Part shown: positions 55,792-64,000 of the stretch, one piece after another
How the letters are laid out: each line of letters opens with the position of its first letter
How positions within the stretch are numbered: the first letter of the stretch is position 1
Assembly: GCF_000152905.1 (NCBI RefSeq)
Contig: NZ_CH672417.1
Location: 39,827-103,826 of the forward strand
Source of the DNA: Nitrobacter sp. Nb-311A
Lineage (GTDB): Bacteria > Pseudomonadota > Alphaproteobacteria > Rhizobiales > Xanthobacteraceae
Direction of reading: 5' to 3'
DNA length: 64,000 nucleotides
Translations under genes and position numbers: made by a program
Notes under the pieces: model-generated
Databases searched by the model: none
Told to the model about the DNA's origin: nothing
What the model saw: only the letters and a program-made list of their open reading frames with translations

Positions 55792-57873
55792 TCATGCGGG
55801 CCGAGCGTGAAAAAAGTCGAATATCCTGCGGGCGCTTTCGGCGCTGATGCCCGGAACCTTGCCAAGGTCCGCCACCGAGGCACGCTCAATCTCCTTTATG
55901 GTCCCGAAATGATGAAGCAGCGCGCGCTTGCGCGCCGGACCGATACCGGGAACCTCCTGCAACCCGGCTTCGCGGATATCCTTACTACGCAGCTTACGAT
56001 GCGATCCGATGACAAATCGGTGCGCCTCGTCGCGCAATCGCTGGATGAAATACAGAATCGGATCCCGCGGTTCGAGCTTGATCCCCGGACGATCCGGCAG
56101 AAACAGGGTTTCGCGGCCGGCATCGCGGTCCGGCCCCTTGGCGACCGCCATCAGCGATACTTGACTCAACCCCAGCGCATCGAGAACCCCGCAGGCGGCA
56201 TTGAGCTGGCCGAGACCACCGTCGATGATGACGAGATCCGGCCATTGCGGCACAGAGTCCTTCTCCGACTCCGCTACGGGGTACGGATCGGCGGATTTCT
56301 GCGCCAGCAATCTTTTGAAACGGCGCTCCAGCACCTCGCGCATCATCGCGTAGTCGTCACCGGGCGTCAGGCTCTCGGACTTGATGTTGAATTTGCGATA
56401 TTGATTCTTGAGGAAGCCTTCGGGACCGGCGACGATCATCGCTCCCACCGCATTAGCGCCCTGGATGTGGCTGTTGTCGTAGACTTCGATGCGCCGCGGC
56501 GTCCGCGGCAGGCCGAGCACCGCCGCCAGGCCCTGCAACAGCCGCGACTGCGTCGCGGTCTCCGCCAGTTTGCGGCCCAGCGCTTCGCGGGCGTTGGTCA
56601 GCGCGTGCGCGACCAGCTCCTTTTTTTCGCCCCGCTGCGGCACCAAAACCTTGACCCGGTGACCCGCTTTGATCGACAGCGCATCGGCGAGCAATTCGCC
56701 TTCCTCGATCGGATGCGACAGCAGGATCAGCCCGGGCGGGGGCTTGTCGTCATAGAACTGGGCAAGGAATGATCCAAGCACCTCCTCCGGCGTGAATGAT
56801 TTCTCCGCACGCGGAAAATAGGCCCGGTTACCCCAGTTCTGTCCGGTGCGGAAGAAAAAGACCTCGACGCAGAAATAGCCGCCCTCCTGATGAATGGCGA
56901 AAACGTCCGCTTCTTCCACCGTGCGGGGGTTGATGCCTTGTTGCGATTGGATCGCCGATAGTGCAGCCAGCCGGTCGCGATAGAGCGCCGCGCGCTCGAA
57001 AGCGAGGTCGGCTGAGGCTCGCTCCATCGCGCGGGCCAGATCCTCCTTCACGGCGCGGCTCCGGCCGGACAGGAAGTCGGTCGCCTCGCGCACCAACGCC
57101 GTATAGCCGGGGAAATCGATCTCGCCGGTGCAAGGACCCGCGCAACGCTTGATCTGGTACAGCAGGCAGGGGCGCGTCCGGCTTTCGAAAAAGGAGTCGG
57201 TGCAAGAGCGCACCAGGAACGCGCGCTGGAGCGCGGTTATGGTGCGGCCAACGGCGCCGGCAGACGCGAACGGCCCGAAATAGCGGCCCGGCCGCGACTG
57301 GGCGCCGCGATGTTTGAGAATCTGCGGCGCCCAGTGATCGCCCGTGATCAGAATATAAGGGAACGATTTATCGTCGCGAAGTTGCACATTGAAGCGCGGC
57401 CGCAATTGCTTGATCAAATTCGCTTCGAGCAGCAACGCCTCGGTCTCGGTTTCGGTCGAAACGATCTCGACGGCGGCCGTCGCCGCGATCATGCGCGCGA
57501 TGCGCATCACCTGGCCTGTCGGCCGCGCGTAGGACGACAGACGCTTGCGCACGTTCTTGGCCTTGCCGACATAAAGCACGTCGCATGCGGCATTCATCAT
57601 GCGATAGACGCCGGGCGAGGTCGGTGCATGGCGAACCGCGTGTTCGATCGCCGCACGCCCGATCGCGAGCGGAGCTTCCACGATCGGTTCGTCAGGATCG
57701 TCCGGAAGATCAGGCAGCCGCGCCTCGTCGTCTTCGTCGGTCTCAACGGTTGCGGGATCGACGTCCTGTTCCGTCGTCACCTCTCCGCGCCGTCGCATGT
57801 CCGTTCCGGAATCAGGCAGCTGTCCGGGCCCACTCGGTTTCGCAGGATCGTCAAAATCGATCGTCATGTCCAT
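55792..57873 (-). CDS. uvrC: excinuclease ABC subunit C
   Basis: A 693-residue dual-incision nuclease of nucleotide excision repair. The GIY-YIG domain begins [20 protein letters not shown] and [14 protein letters not shown] Cys-containing [13 protein letters not shown] block, the RNase-H-like domain with [18 protein letters not shown] and [14 protein letters not shown], and a C-terminal helix-hairpin-helix pair ([39 protein letters not shown]) follow. About 75 acidic N-terminal residues precede the catalytic core, a longer start than in E. coli. The UVR motif ([16 protein letters not shown]) can meet UvrB. Confidence 0.96.
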   Translation of the reverse strand: MDMTIDFDDPAKPSGPGQLPDSGTDMRRRGEVTTEQDVDPATVETDEDDEARLPDLPDDPDEPIVEAPLAIGRAAIEHAVRHAPTSPGVYRMMNAACDVLYVGKAKNVRKRLSSYARPTGQVMRIARMIAATAAVEIVSTETETEALLLEANLIKQLRPRFNVQLRDDKSFPYILITGDHWAPQILKHRGAQSRPGRYFGPFASAGAVGRTITALQRAFLVRSCTDSFFESRTRPCLLYQIKRCAGPCTGEIDFPGYTALVREATDFLSGRSRAVKEDLARAMERASADLAFERAALYRDRLAALSAIQSQQGINPRTVEEADVFAIHQEGGYFCVEVFFFRTGQNWGNRAYFPRAEKSFTPEEVLGSFLAQFYDDKPPPGLILLSHPIEEGELLADALSIKAGHRVKVLVPQRGEKKELVAHALTNAREALGRKLAETATQSRLLQGLAAVLGLPRTPRRIEVYDNSHIQGANAVGAMIVAGPEGFLKNQYRKFNIKSESLTPGDDYAMMREVLERRFKRLLAQKSADPYPVAESEKDSVPQWPDLVIIDGGLGQLNAACGVLDALGLSQVSLMAVAKGPDRDAGRETLFLPDRPGIKLEPRDPILYFIQRLRDEAHRFVIGSHRKLRSKDIREAGLQEVPGIGPARKRALLHHFGTIKEIERASVADLGKVPGISAESARRIFDFFHARPA

Positions 57874-58139
57874 CAGTTAAGCGATGACGCCAGCCGATGC
57901 CAGCGACCCCTCTCTCGAGGAGAGCGAGCGCCGGCTCTTTGCAGCATTGAGCGGCCGGTTCCCGGCGCGGCCATGCGGGTAACACTTTTTTAAGGACAAG
58001 AGACGGCGGGGGCGCTGTCTTAAGAACCGTTTAACTTAAAACTTTCGATAAATCCTACGTACCGAATTCAGCATTTCGTAGCCATACGGCCTTGGCTCGC
58101 GATGTCACGATAGGAACGGCAAGGGGTTGGAGTGCCGAG
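57874..58139. other. 266-base upstream region of the outer membrane protein gene
   Basis: Divergent gap between uvrC and the OMP gene. The centre (58020-58075) is AT-rich with TTAACTTAAAACTTTCGATA. This is the likely promoter and leader region of the OMP gene, but no -35/-10 pair could be fixed. No repeat of the hairpin family is present. Confidence 0.4.
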
Positions 58140-58760
58140 ATGAGCAAAACACTAATCGCCGCTTTGGCGACCATGGCATCAACAGCGCTGATCGGCACCG
58201 CGCAGGCCGCCGATTTCTCCTACCGGGCGCCCTACACCGTCAACCAGCCGCTCAATGCTTTCAGCTGGGCAGGACCCTATCTGGGCGGCAACCTCGGATA
58301 TGCCTGGGGAAGCGTTCAAAATAGCCTCACCAAGCCGGACGGCGTGTTTGGCGGCGTACAGGCCGGCTACAATTGGCAGAGCGGTTCGATGGTGTTCGGC
58401 CTCGAAGGCGACATCCAGGCCAACGCCGCCAACGATACTTTCGCGGCCTGGAAATTCTCAAATCCCTGGTTCGGCACCGTGCGCGGCCGCCTCGGTTACG
58501 CCTTCAGCAACGTCCTGGTTTACGGCACCGGCGGTCTTGCCTTCGGTAAACTGCGCGCCGAAACCTTCGCCCTGTCGGAATCCCACACCAACGCGGGCTG
58601 GACGGTCGGAGTGGGCGCCGAAGTCGGCATCTACCAGAACTGGACCGCAAAGGTCGAGTATCTCTATGTCGATCTGTCGAGCAGCAATTTCACGATTACC
58701 GGTGCGCCCCACAGCTACCAATCCGGACTGGTCCGCGCCGGCGTGAACTATCACTTCTAG
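58140..58760 (+). CDS. outer membrane beta-barrel protein, Omp25/Omp31/RopB-like
   Basis: 206 residues from ATG 58140 behind TTGGAGTGCCGAG, with a signal peptide ending near TAQA|ADF. The mature protein is a small 8-strand barrel of the Omp25/RopB type common in rhizobia and Brucella: FSWAGPYLGGNLGYAWGSVQ, GVFGGVQAGYNWQSGSMVFG, GTVRGRLGYAFSNVLVYGTG, TVGVGAEVGIYQNWTAKVEY and a C-terminal RAGVNYHF with terminal Phe for BAM recognition. A strong terminator follows. Confidence 0.92.
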   Translation: MSKTLIAALATMASTALIGTAQAADFSYRAPYTVNQPLNAFSWAGPYLGGNLGYAWGSVQNSLTKPDGVFGGVQAGYNWQSGSMVFGLEGDIQANAANDTFAAWKFSNPWFGTVRGRLGYAFSNVLVYGTGGLAFGKLRAETFALSESHTNAGWTVGVGAEVGIYQNWTAKVEYLYVDLSSSNFTITGAPHSYQSGLVRAGVNYHF

Positions 58761-58804
58761 AATTTTTTTGAGATAACGAGAACAATATCATCGTACTCGA
58801 CTTC

Positions 58805-58829
58805 CGGCCGCTCACGCGGCCGTTTTTTT
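58805..58829 (+). terminator. intrinsic terminator after the OMP gene
   Basis: GGCCGC (58806-58811) and GCGGCC (58816-58821) pair around TCAC, followed by G and seven Ts (58823-58829). It lies 45 bases after the OMP stop and before the convergent rlmJ, matching a high-expression gene end. Confidence 0.93.
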
Positions 58830-58857
58830 GACGGCGATCCTTCCAGGCGTCTCCCGT

Positions 58858-59712
58858 TCAACCGGCGATCGTCTCAAGCTTGAAGCGGGCGGCTCCGCCC
58901 TGGCCCAACGGCTTCTCCAGTTCGGGAAGGATGGACTTGAGTTCGGTCCTCAACGTCCATGGTGGATTGACGATCAAAAGCCCGGCCGACGTGAGTGGCC
59001 CGTCCGCGGTCTGCGGCGCCACGCTGAATTCCAGCCGCAAGCATTTGTCGGTCTCGCCTCCCGCGACCGCGCCGATCCTGTGGGCCAGGTCATCCGTGGC
59101 CCGGCGCCGCTTTGCCGGATACCACAGCAGGTAGCAGCCGGTCGGCCATTTGGCGAAGGCTCCGGCGAATCCGCCGGCGAGGCGCTCGAACTCGTCCTCG
59201 CGCTCGAACGGCGGATCGATCAGCACCAGCCCGCGCCGTTCCTTCGGAGGCACGAAGGCGGCAAGCGCCATCCAGCCGTCGAGATCGACCACATTGGCCT
59301 GGGAGTCACGGCGCAGCGCATCGATCAGATGCTTGCGTGTAACGGGCTCGATTTCGCAGGCGACGATCCGGTCCTGCGGCCGCAGCAAAGCCCGTGCGAT
59401 CAAGGGTGACCCCGGATAGCATTTCAGGCCGCGCTGGGGATTGAAGGCCCTGACGATATCGAGATAGGGCGCAATCAACGGAGCAACGGCGTCCGAAAAG
59501 CGTGCCTGCATCAGCCGCGCAATGCCGGTCAGCCACTCCCCGCCGCGACCCGCCTCCTCGCCGGTCAGATCGTACACGCCCGCGCCCGCATGAGTGTCGA
59601 TGACACGGAATGCCGCCGGCTTCTCGTGTAGATAGGTCAAGATGCGGACCAGCACGATATGCTTGATAACGTCGGCGAAGCTGCCGGCGTGGAATGCGTG
59701 GCGATAATTCAT
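58858..59712 (-). CDS. rlmJ: 23S rRNA (adenine2030-N6)-methyltransferase
   Basis: A 284-residue SAM-dependent methyltransferase that modifies A2030 of 23S rRNA. The family N-terminus is MNYRHAFHAGSFADVIKHIV, and RVIDTHAGAGVYDL is the SAM motif. YPGSPLIARALLRPQDRIVA and the catalytic DPPFE motif within LVLIDPPFEREDEF are present. It stands alone on the minus strand and is convergent with the OMP gene. Confidence 0.94.
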   Translation of the reverse strand: MNYRHAFHAGSFADVIKHIVLVRILTYLHEKPAAFRVIDTHAGAGVYDLTGEEAGRGGEWLTGIARLMQARFSDAVAPLIAPYLDIVRAFNPQRGLKCYPGSPLIARALLRPQDRIVACEIEPVTRKHLIDALRRDSQANVVDLDGWMALAAFVPPKERRGLVLIDPPFEREDEFERLAGGFAGAFAKWPTGCYLLWYPAKRRRATDDLAHRIGAVAGGETDKCLRLEFSVAPQTADGPLTSAGLLIVNPPWTLRTELKSILPELEKPLGQGGAARFKLETIAG

Positions 59713-59804
59713 GATGATGGATTCTTTGGCGCTACGCGAAGCAAAGCGTCACGCCCGCCATGACTCTTACCTTCGCCAATATCCCGTGGAAGAAGACAAA
59801 AATA

Positions 59805-60497
59805 CTATCCGCCGCGCAATGGGGGCATTACCACCTGGTCGCGGCGGCAGTCGCGCCGGTCGATTTCCTCACACGCGCGGAATTGCAGGTCTTTGTTCAT
59901 GCAGATTCGCACCTCGCTGAGCCTGGTCCGGTCGCAGATCACCGCAATTGCGGAATGGCTGAGGCCCGGATTGTCCTTGATGAAGGCGCTCTCGATGGCA
60001 TCGGGCGTTATACTCTTGGGTGCGGCGAGATCGAGGAATTCCGCCGGGATCTTCACAGCGGCGCGCGATTTGCGGACGGTCTTGAAGTAAGCTTCCGCGC
60101 TGAGCCCCGAGCAGGTGCCATGTTTATCCCACTGGCTGTAGACCAGACCCGGCGCCGGCATCAAATCCAGCATCGAGGTCATGATGCGACGATCAAGCCG
60201 AGGCGCGGGACGCTGGCAATAATCGGGAAAGCCGTGCTCGTATTGCGGCCAAAGGCCGTGCACCACAAAAGAGAACGGTCGCCCTCCGCACTGGGCCTGC
60301 TGCGACCGGCTGGCATTGCCGCGTTCCGCCGCGGCAGCGCAGAACGACGGAGACCATGCCAGGGACAGGACGTAGAAATCGAATGCACCGGGCGCGTTTT
60401 GTCGTTGGTCTTTCGCCGCCGCATCGGCCGTCCACCCCGCAAGCAGAAGCAGCCACGACAAAATAGACGCGGCCGCCGCGCGAGACACCCATCTCAT
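59805..60497 (-). CDS. secreted ribonuclease T2 family protein
   Basis: 230 residues with a signal peptide (ILSWLLLLAGWTADAAA). CAS1 is FVVHGLWPQY with His80 and CAS2 is QWDKHGTCSG with His126. In most active T2 enzymes the CAS2 residue four before the second His is Glu; here it is Gln122. Conserved cysteines (FCAAAA, QCGG, YCQR, GTCSG) fit the disulfide pattern. It likely acts in the periplasm on RNA, though Gln122 may lower activity. The start follows GAGGAG. Confidence 0.88.
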   Translation of the reverse strand: MRWVSRAAAASILSWLLLLAGWTADAAAKDQRQNAPGAFDFYVLSLAWSPSFCAAAAERGNASRSQQAQCGGRPFSFVVHGLWPQYEHGFPDYCQRPAPRLDRRIMTSMLDLMPAPGLVYSQWDKHGTCSGLSAEAYFKTVRKSRAAVKIPAEFLDLAAPKSITPDAIESAFIKDNPGLSHSAIAVICDRTRLSEVRICMNKDLQFRACEEIDRRDCRRDQVVMPPLRGG

Positions 60498-60705
60498 GAC
60501 GCCAACTCCTCAGGCCCAGCCGGAATCCGGTCCTCTCGCATGAACCGAGAACAAGAGAACGAGCCCACCATAGCATAGTGGACCAGAGGCCGGGATATAT
60601 CTGAATCCCTATAAGAATAGAGCGTCAGGGATTTCTGCCCACCCCCGTGGTGAAAACACGGATAGTATCCTTCCGCTTCCGGAATCAGAACCGAGATCCG
60701 TCTTT

Positions 60706-61161
60706 TTATGGTTGGGCGACGCTACAGCCAGGATTGTAAGCCCAGTTGCGATCGAGGCCGACCACGCACCACTCGACGCCCTGCCCCATGCTGGCGATCC
60801 CGCCGTCCTCGATGATGGAATAATGCACGGTGCGGAGTTTGCCATCGCTGACCATCGCCTCGGCGGTGCAGTAGCGACGCGGGATGTTGTCGGACTCCCG
60901 AGGCCGGAATGCCCTTTCATGGACATTGCCATATGCGGTGATGCGCAGCGGGGAATTCCAGAATTTCCTTTCCTTCTCCCAGAATTGCGCCGTGATGGTC
61001 GGCAGTCCGGCCTCACAGCTCGGCAGCCGCCCCTCATAGCTCGGACCGAACACAGGAAAATTAAACGCGCACGCAACCGGCATGGCGGCAAACAGGCCCA
61101 ACGCTGCGCCGAGCAAGGCGCCAACGGCAGGTTTCTTCAAAGATGTGATAAGGTTGCGCAT
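60706..61161 (-). CDS. exported hypothetical protein
   Basis: 151 residues with a signal or anchor helix (AVGALLGAALGLFAAMPVAC). The mature part has SYEGRLPSCEAGLPTITAQF, a RRYCTAEAMVSDGKLRTVHY stretch and EWCVVGLDRNWAYNPGCSVA, with four well spaced cysteines likely in disulfides. The beta-rich look suggests a small periplasmic domain. I do not recognise the family. Confidence 0.65.
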   Translation of the reverse strand: MRNLITSLKKPAVGALLGAALGLFAAMPVACAFNFPVFGPSYEGRLPSCEAGLPTITAQFWEKERKFWNSPLRITAYGNVHERAFRPRESDNIPRRYCTAEAMVSDGKLRTVHYSIIEDGGIASMGQGVEWCVVGLDRNWAYNPGCSVAQP

Positions 61162-61314
61162 AGAGTTCCGCCGACTAATCGAGTCTTGCGACGGTGCCGT
61201 GAAGCGTGCGCAAGGTCAAGTGCGGCAAGGCAACACCCGCGGCCTAACTCCACGATAAGCAGCTCGCTGTTCTTTTCACGGCCGGCTCCGCGTTCTAAAG
61301 TTGGAGTTGCAACA

Positions 61315-61617
61315 ATGGAGATGAGGATGAGATTGTTCGGAGCGGCTTTGCTGGCGGCGATGACCGGTGCGCTGGTTTGCGGATCAGCGCGAGCCGACTG
61401 GGTGCTTCCGCTCAAGGGCAATGACACCGGCGGCATCATCTCCTATTCGCTGGCGCATCAGGCCGATATCCGCGTACTCGCGGTCGATCACTGCGCGCGC
61501 TACGGCAAGGTGGCGAAATTCCTCGGCGTTCAGGCCTATCCCGGCGGCTATATCTCGTTCGCTTGCCGCTGGGTGCCTTATGGTCCGGACCAACCTGCGC
61601 TGCGGACGCGCTACTGA
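61315..61617 (+). CDS. small exported hypothetical protein
   Basis: 100 residues from ATG 61315 behind TTGGAG. The signal peptide ends at SARA|DW. The mature protein (WVLPLKGNDTGGIISYSLAH, VDHCARYGKVAKFLGVQAYP, GGYISFACRWVPYG) has two cysteines likely bonded. It is a short periplasmic protein of unknown role. The reading frame is open far upstream, antisense to the previous gene, but that part is not coding. Confidence 0.65.
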   Translation: MEMRMRLFGAALLAAMTGALVCGSARADWVLPLKGNDTGGIISYSLAHQADIRVLAVDHCARYGKVAKFLGVQAYPGGYISFACRWVPYGPDQPALRTRY

Positions 61618-61778
61618 GCACCCTCGTGGAGGTAAATTCGACGTTCGCTGCTTTTGCTGCGGCAACGCCGCAAGTGAAACTCCAGATCAAGAACTTACGG
61701 TGCAGCTGTGTCCGACTGCTGAAAAAGGGAATACATATGATAGGCTCGCGCCACTACATCCCACCGACGGAGCTTGCG

Positions 61779-62306
61779 ATGAGACAGTCCCTTCGGCTCT
61801 CGATTTTCCTGCCGCTGCTGCTTCTCTGCGCCGCACCTGCGCTGGCGGAGGTGCAACTGCCGCTGCGCAAGGCCGGGCTTTGGGACATCAAGGTGAAACA
61901 CGAGGGCGGCAGAATGCCGCCGGTTATGGTTCAGCAATGCACCAGCGAGGCCGTGGACCGCGAGTTCACGTCGGATTTCGCCCCCTCCGCCAAGCAGAAT
62001 TGCTCAAAGGCCGACATCCAAAAAAACGCAACCGGCTACGTCATGGATTCGGTCTGCACCATGGCCGGCACCACCGTGACAGCGCATGGCGAAACTTCAG
62101 GTGATTTCAACTCCGCCTACACGGTGAACGTCACCTCGCACAGCGAAGGCGGCAAGCTGGGAAAACAAGACAACAAGATCACCATAGCCGCGAAATGGAC
62201 CGGCCCCTGCAAGAAGGGCCAGAAACCCGGCGATGTCGTGATGCCAGGCGGCTTCAAGATGAACATCCGCGACTTTGAAAAATTCAAGTCGATGATGCCA
62301 CACTAG
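61779..62306 (+). CDS. exported DUF3617 family protein
   Basis: 175 residues from ATG 61779 behind GACGGAGC. This start gives a clean signal peptide (RQSLRLSIFLPLLLLCAAPALA). ATG 61737 is also preceded by a purine run and cannot be excluded. The mature part follows DUF3617: PLRKAGLWDIKVKHEGGRMP, VQQCTSEAVDREF, KQNCSKADI, VMDSVCTMAGTTVTAHGETS and WTGPCKKGQKPGDVVMPGG. The four cysteines are typical. It is periplasmic with unknown function. Confidence 0.82.
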   Translation: MRQSLRLSIFLPLLLLCAAPALAEVQLPLRKAGLWDIKVKHEGGRMPPVMVQQCTSEAVDREFTSDFAPSAKQNCSKADIQKNATGYVMDSVCTMAGTTVTAHGETSGDFNSAYTVNVTSHSEGGKLGKQDNKITIAAKWTGPCKKGQKPGDVVMPGGFKMNIRDFEKFKSMMPH

Positions 62307-62418
62307 AATCTTTCACCGCTTCACAAAAACGGGGATTGATTTGACGCGATTTCTTCATGCGAAGCGGATTCCATCCTCAGGTCAAGCCGAGGACATGCTT
62401 CGCTCGGAAACGCTATAG
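62305..62418. repeat. hairpin repeat with inserted hairpin, convergent position
   Basis: Starts at the DUF3617 stop with the companion AATCTTTCACCGCTTCACAA. The reverse unit TTGACGCGATTTCTTCATGC ... CTTCGCTCGGAAACGCTATA follows, with an inserted ATCCTCAGGTCAAGCCGAGG segment in the loop. Outer arms here are GCGATTTC / GGAAACGC, a partly changed stem. It lies between the convergent DUF3617 and TadG-like genes. Confidence 0.8.
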
Positions 62419-62478
62419 CCAGCGCCGACAGGCCGATGATGTCTCACGCCGCGGCGGCGCGGGAGCAGCTTTCGCAGT

Positions 62479-64000
62479 TCAATTCACCAGCACCGCACCG
62501 TCGCAGCGGATACCGGAGACCCAGACGTCCGCCTGCCCGATGCCGACGCCGAGCGTCGCCAGAACCTGCGCTAGCAACTGATCGATCGACGCGGTGGCGC
62601 CGCCGATGATTCCGGTCACGGTCGGCCCAAGGCCGGGAATCGGCAGACCGAGCGGCCCCACATTAATCTTGAGCGAGAGATCGCCGAGCAGGCTGGCGGT
62701 CAGCGACGAGGTGAAATCCGAGGTCGTCACCGTCTTTTTCGTCAGCCCGGCGATGTCTGCGTAGCTGAACGACACCGGGGTGGGCGAGGTGTTGCCATGC
62801 CGGCATGGGCGCGGCCAGTGACGGTGACCGCGCCCAGATTGACCAGCATCGCCGCGTCCGGATCCGGTTTGCTGGTGAAGTTGGTCATCTCGGCCGCAGA
62901 CACGTCGCCGATCCAGGCGTCGACGATGCCGGGGGTCACGCCGAGCGTGACGCTGGACGTCGCGACGTCCGGGCGACCGCAACTCACGGCGTCCAGCGTT
63001 GCGGTGCCAGAGGCGACTTCGACATAAAGCGGGAGATTGACGGCCGGCGCCGCGCCGCTGCCGACCAGCTTGATCGACAGCAGCACGCGGGTCTGCGCGG
63101 TGTGCACGCTCGCGCCTTCGGTCCCGACTGTCATCCAGCTTTTGCCCTGCGGATGCTCGCCAATGGCCGCAGTGACGGAGACGGCGGCGATGCCGGGCAA
63201 TCCGAGAGCAACTGTGGCCGCGATCTGGCTGGTGCCGTTAGCGATCGCGCCGGTTGCCGAGAGCAGATCGAACACCGACACGCTGACGCCTGTTTTCGGT
63301 TTTGACCCGACCGTCATCGCCGTATAGGGACCCGCATCGAGCAGCTTCCCTGGCACGATGGTGTTGGTCAGACCGGCAAGCGCCAGCGAGACCTTCGACA
63401 GCGCGGCGGTCGCGGCATTGAGGCCGTTCGCAGCCTGCTGCGCGCTCAGCATCGCCGCCACGATGTCGGCGACCTTCACCTCGCCTGAGAGCACGGAGTC
63501 GTAGGTGACGCCTGTCAGGTCGAGCCGCGTCGCCAGCGCGTTCAGAAAATCGAAGGCATCGATATGGGCATCGATCAGCGCCTGATAGTCCATTGCCGAA
63601 AGCGATAGTGTCGTTCCGAACATCCTGCCGAGAATGGCATTGAGCAGGCCGCCATTGAGCGCGAGCAACCGCGAACCGATCGCGAACGAGGCAAGCGCGG
63701 TACTCGCCGCCGTCGCCCTGCTGGTGATGTCGAAGTGGCTGCTGCCACCGGTGAACATGCGGGCAAAGTAAAGCGGCGTCTCGGTATGCAGCGTCACCCG
63801 CGCCGCGTTGGGCGTGCCGGTCGCGGGCGTGACGAAACGCGCCGACGGCGCCAGCGCCGCATTCGCGGTGAAGGTGCCGAGTTCGACAGACAGCAGTGCG
63901 CTCGCCGGGTAGCCATTGGCCATCACGGTGGCGGCGGCCGCGCTCGTGGCCTTGCCAAGGTTGCCGGCGGCGGCGATGGCCGCAAGATCGGCGGCGCTCT
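62479..64000 (-). pseudogene. TadG-like pilus assembly protein, frameshifted, partial at right edge
   Basis: The minus frame open from the right edge reads ADLAAIAAAGNLGKATSAAA ... VMANGYPAS and continues for about 400 residues of Ala/Thr/Val-rich, strand-forming sequence with one cysteine (AVSCGRPDVA). This fits TadG-type proteins of the Flp pilus cluster. At 62794-62796 the frame breaks. Reading GRAHAGM then shifts, and the other frame continues GNTSPTPVSFSYADIAGLTK to a natural C-terminus VSGIRCDGAVLVN with stop at 62479. One missing G in a GG run explains the break. The gene is either inactivated near its end or carries a sequencing error. The N-terminus lies outside the window. Confidence 0.75.

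Noticed and set aside
55642..56772. 376-residue plus-strand frame
   Set aside because: Antisense to uvrC.

Overview
The window is a high-GC chromosomal segment of an alphaproteobacterium of the Bradyrhizobium/Rhodopseudomonas/Nitrobacter group. The assignment rests on several signs read from the sequence: the thiO-thiS-thiG-thiE...thiC order behind a TPP riboswitch, an Irr-type iron control palindrome beside bacterioferritin, ilvE next to a PetP/PetR-like regulator pair, long N-terminal extensions on UvrB and UvrC, and many copies of a GC-rich hairpin repeat between genes. The genus is an inference. No rRNA, tRNA, CRISPR array, prophage or transposase gene was found.

Layout. 1-5.3 kb: thiamine operon (sigma70-like promoter, TPP riboswitch, thiO, thiS, thiG, thiE, a frameshifted membrane gene, thiC). 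5.4-6.1 kb: an AT-rich gene with uracil-DNA-glycosylase-like motifs. 6.1-10.8 kb: exported DUF3829 protein, exported hypothetical protein, lone Fis-type HTH protein, oligopeptidase B. 11.2-13.3 kb: bfr and bfd iron storage with an Irr box, then two paralogous glycine-rich exported proteins. 13.3-18.2 kb: lytic transglycosylase, YqhA-like membrane protein, trans-aconitate methyltransferase, and an AI-2E-family permease with a large soluble C-terminal extension. 18.2-19.5 kb: orphan ribbon-helix-helix fragment and an AT-rich NucS-like nuclease gene. 19.5-27.6 kb: ettA, L,D-transpeptidase, sseA, an acetyltransferase and a membrane PAS protein. 27.7-33.8 kb: CWC protein, uvrB, a [2Fe-2S] thioredoxin-like protein and small hypotheticals. 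33.8-42.2 kb: prs, pgeF-midA-lgt, ubiK, a decayed maoC, DUF4282, ychF, pth, rplY. 42.9-47.4 kb: ybjN-like gene, proC, ALDH7-type dehydrogenase, rocD (proline/ornithine/lysine metabolism). 47.6-51.7 kb: MarR/response regulator/histidine kinase operon divergent from ilvE. 51.7-57.9 kb: MATE pump, prmB, moaE, moaD, pgsA, uvrC. 58.1-64 kb: porin-like OMP, rlmJ, RNase T2, small exported proteins, and a TadG-like pilus gene that is frameshifted and runs off the right edge.

Most of the window is conserved housekeeping DNA. The most unusual material is between genes. At least a dozen copies of a hairpin repeat share an 11-base loop of the type GTGGATACCGG, while the surrounding stem sequences differ from copy to copy but stay paired. 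This is strong internal evidence that the folded shape is selected. Other items of note are two single-base frameshifts, a maoC gene reduced to its two ends, two AT-rich putative DNA-metabolism genes, and a terminator-like hairpin in the rplY leader.
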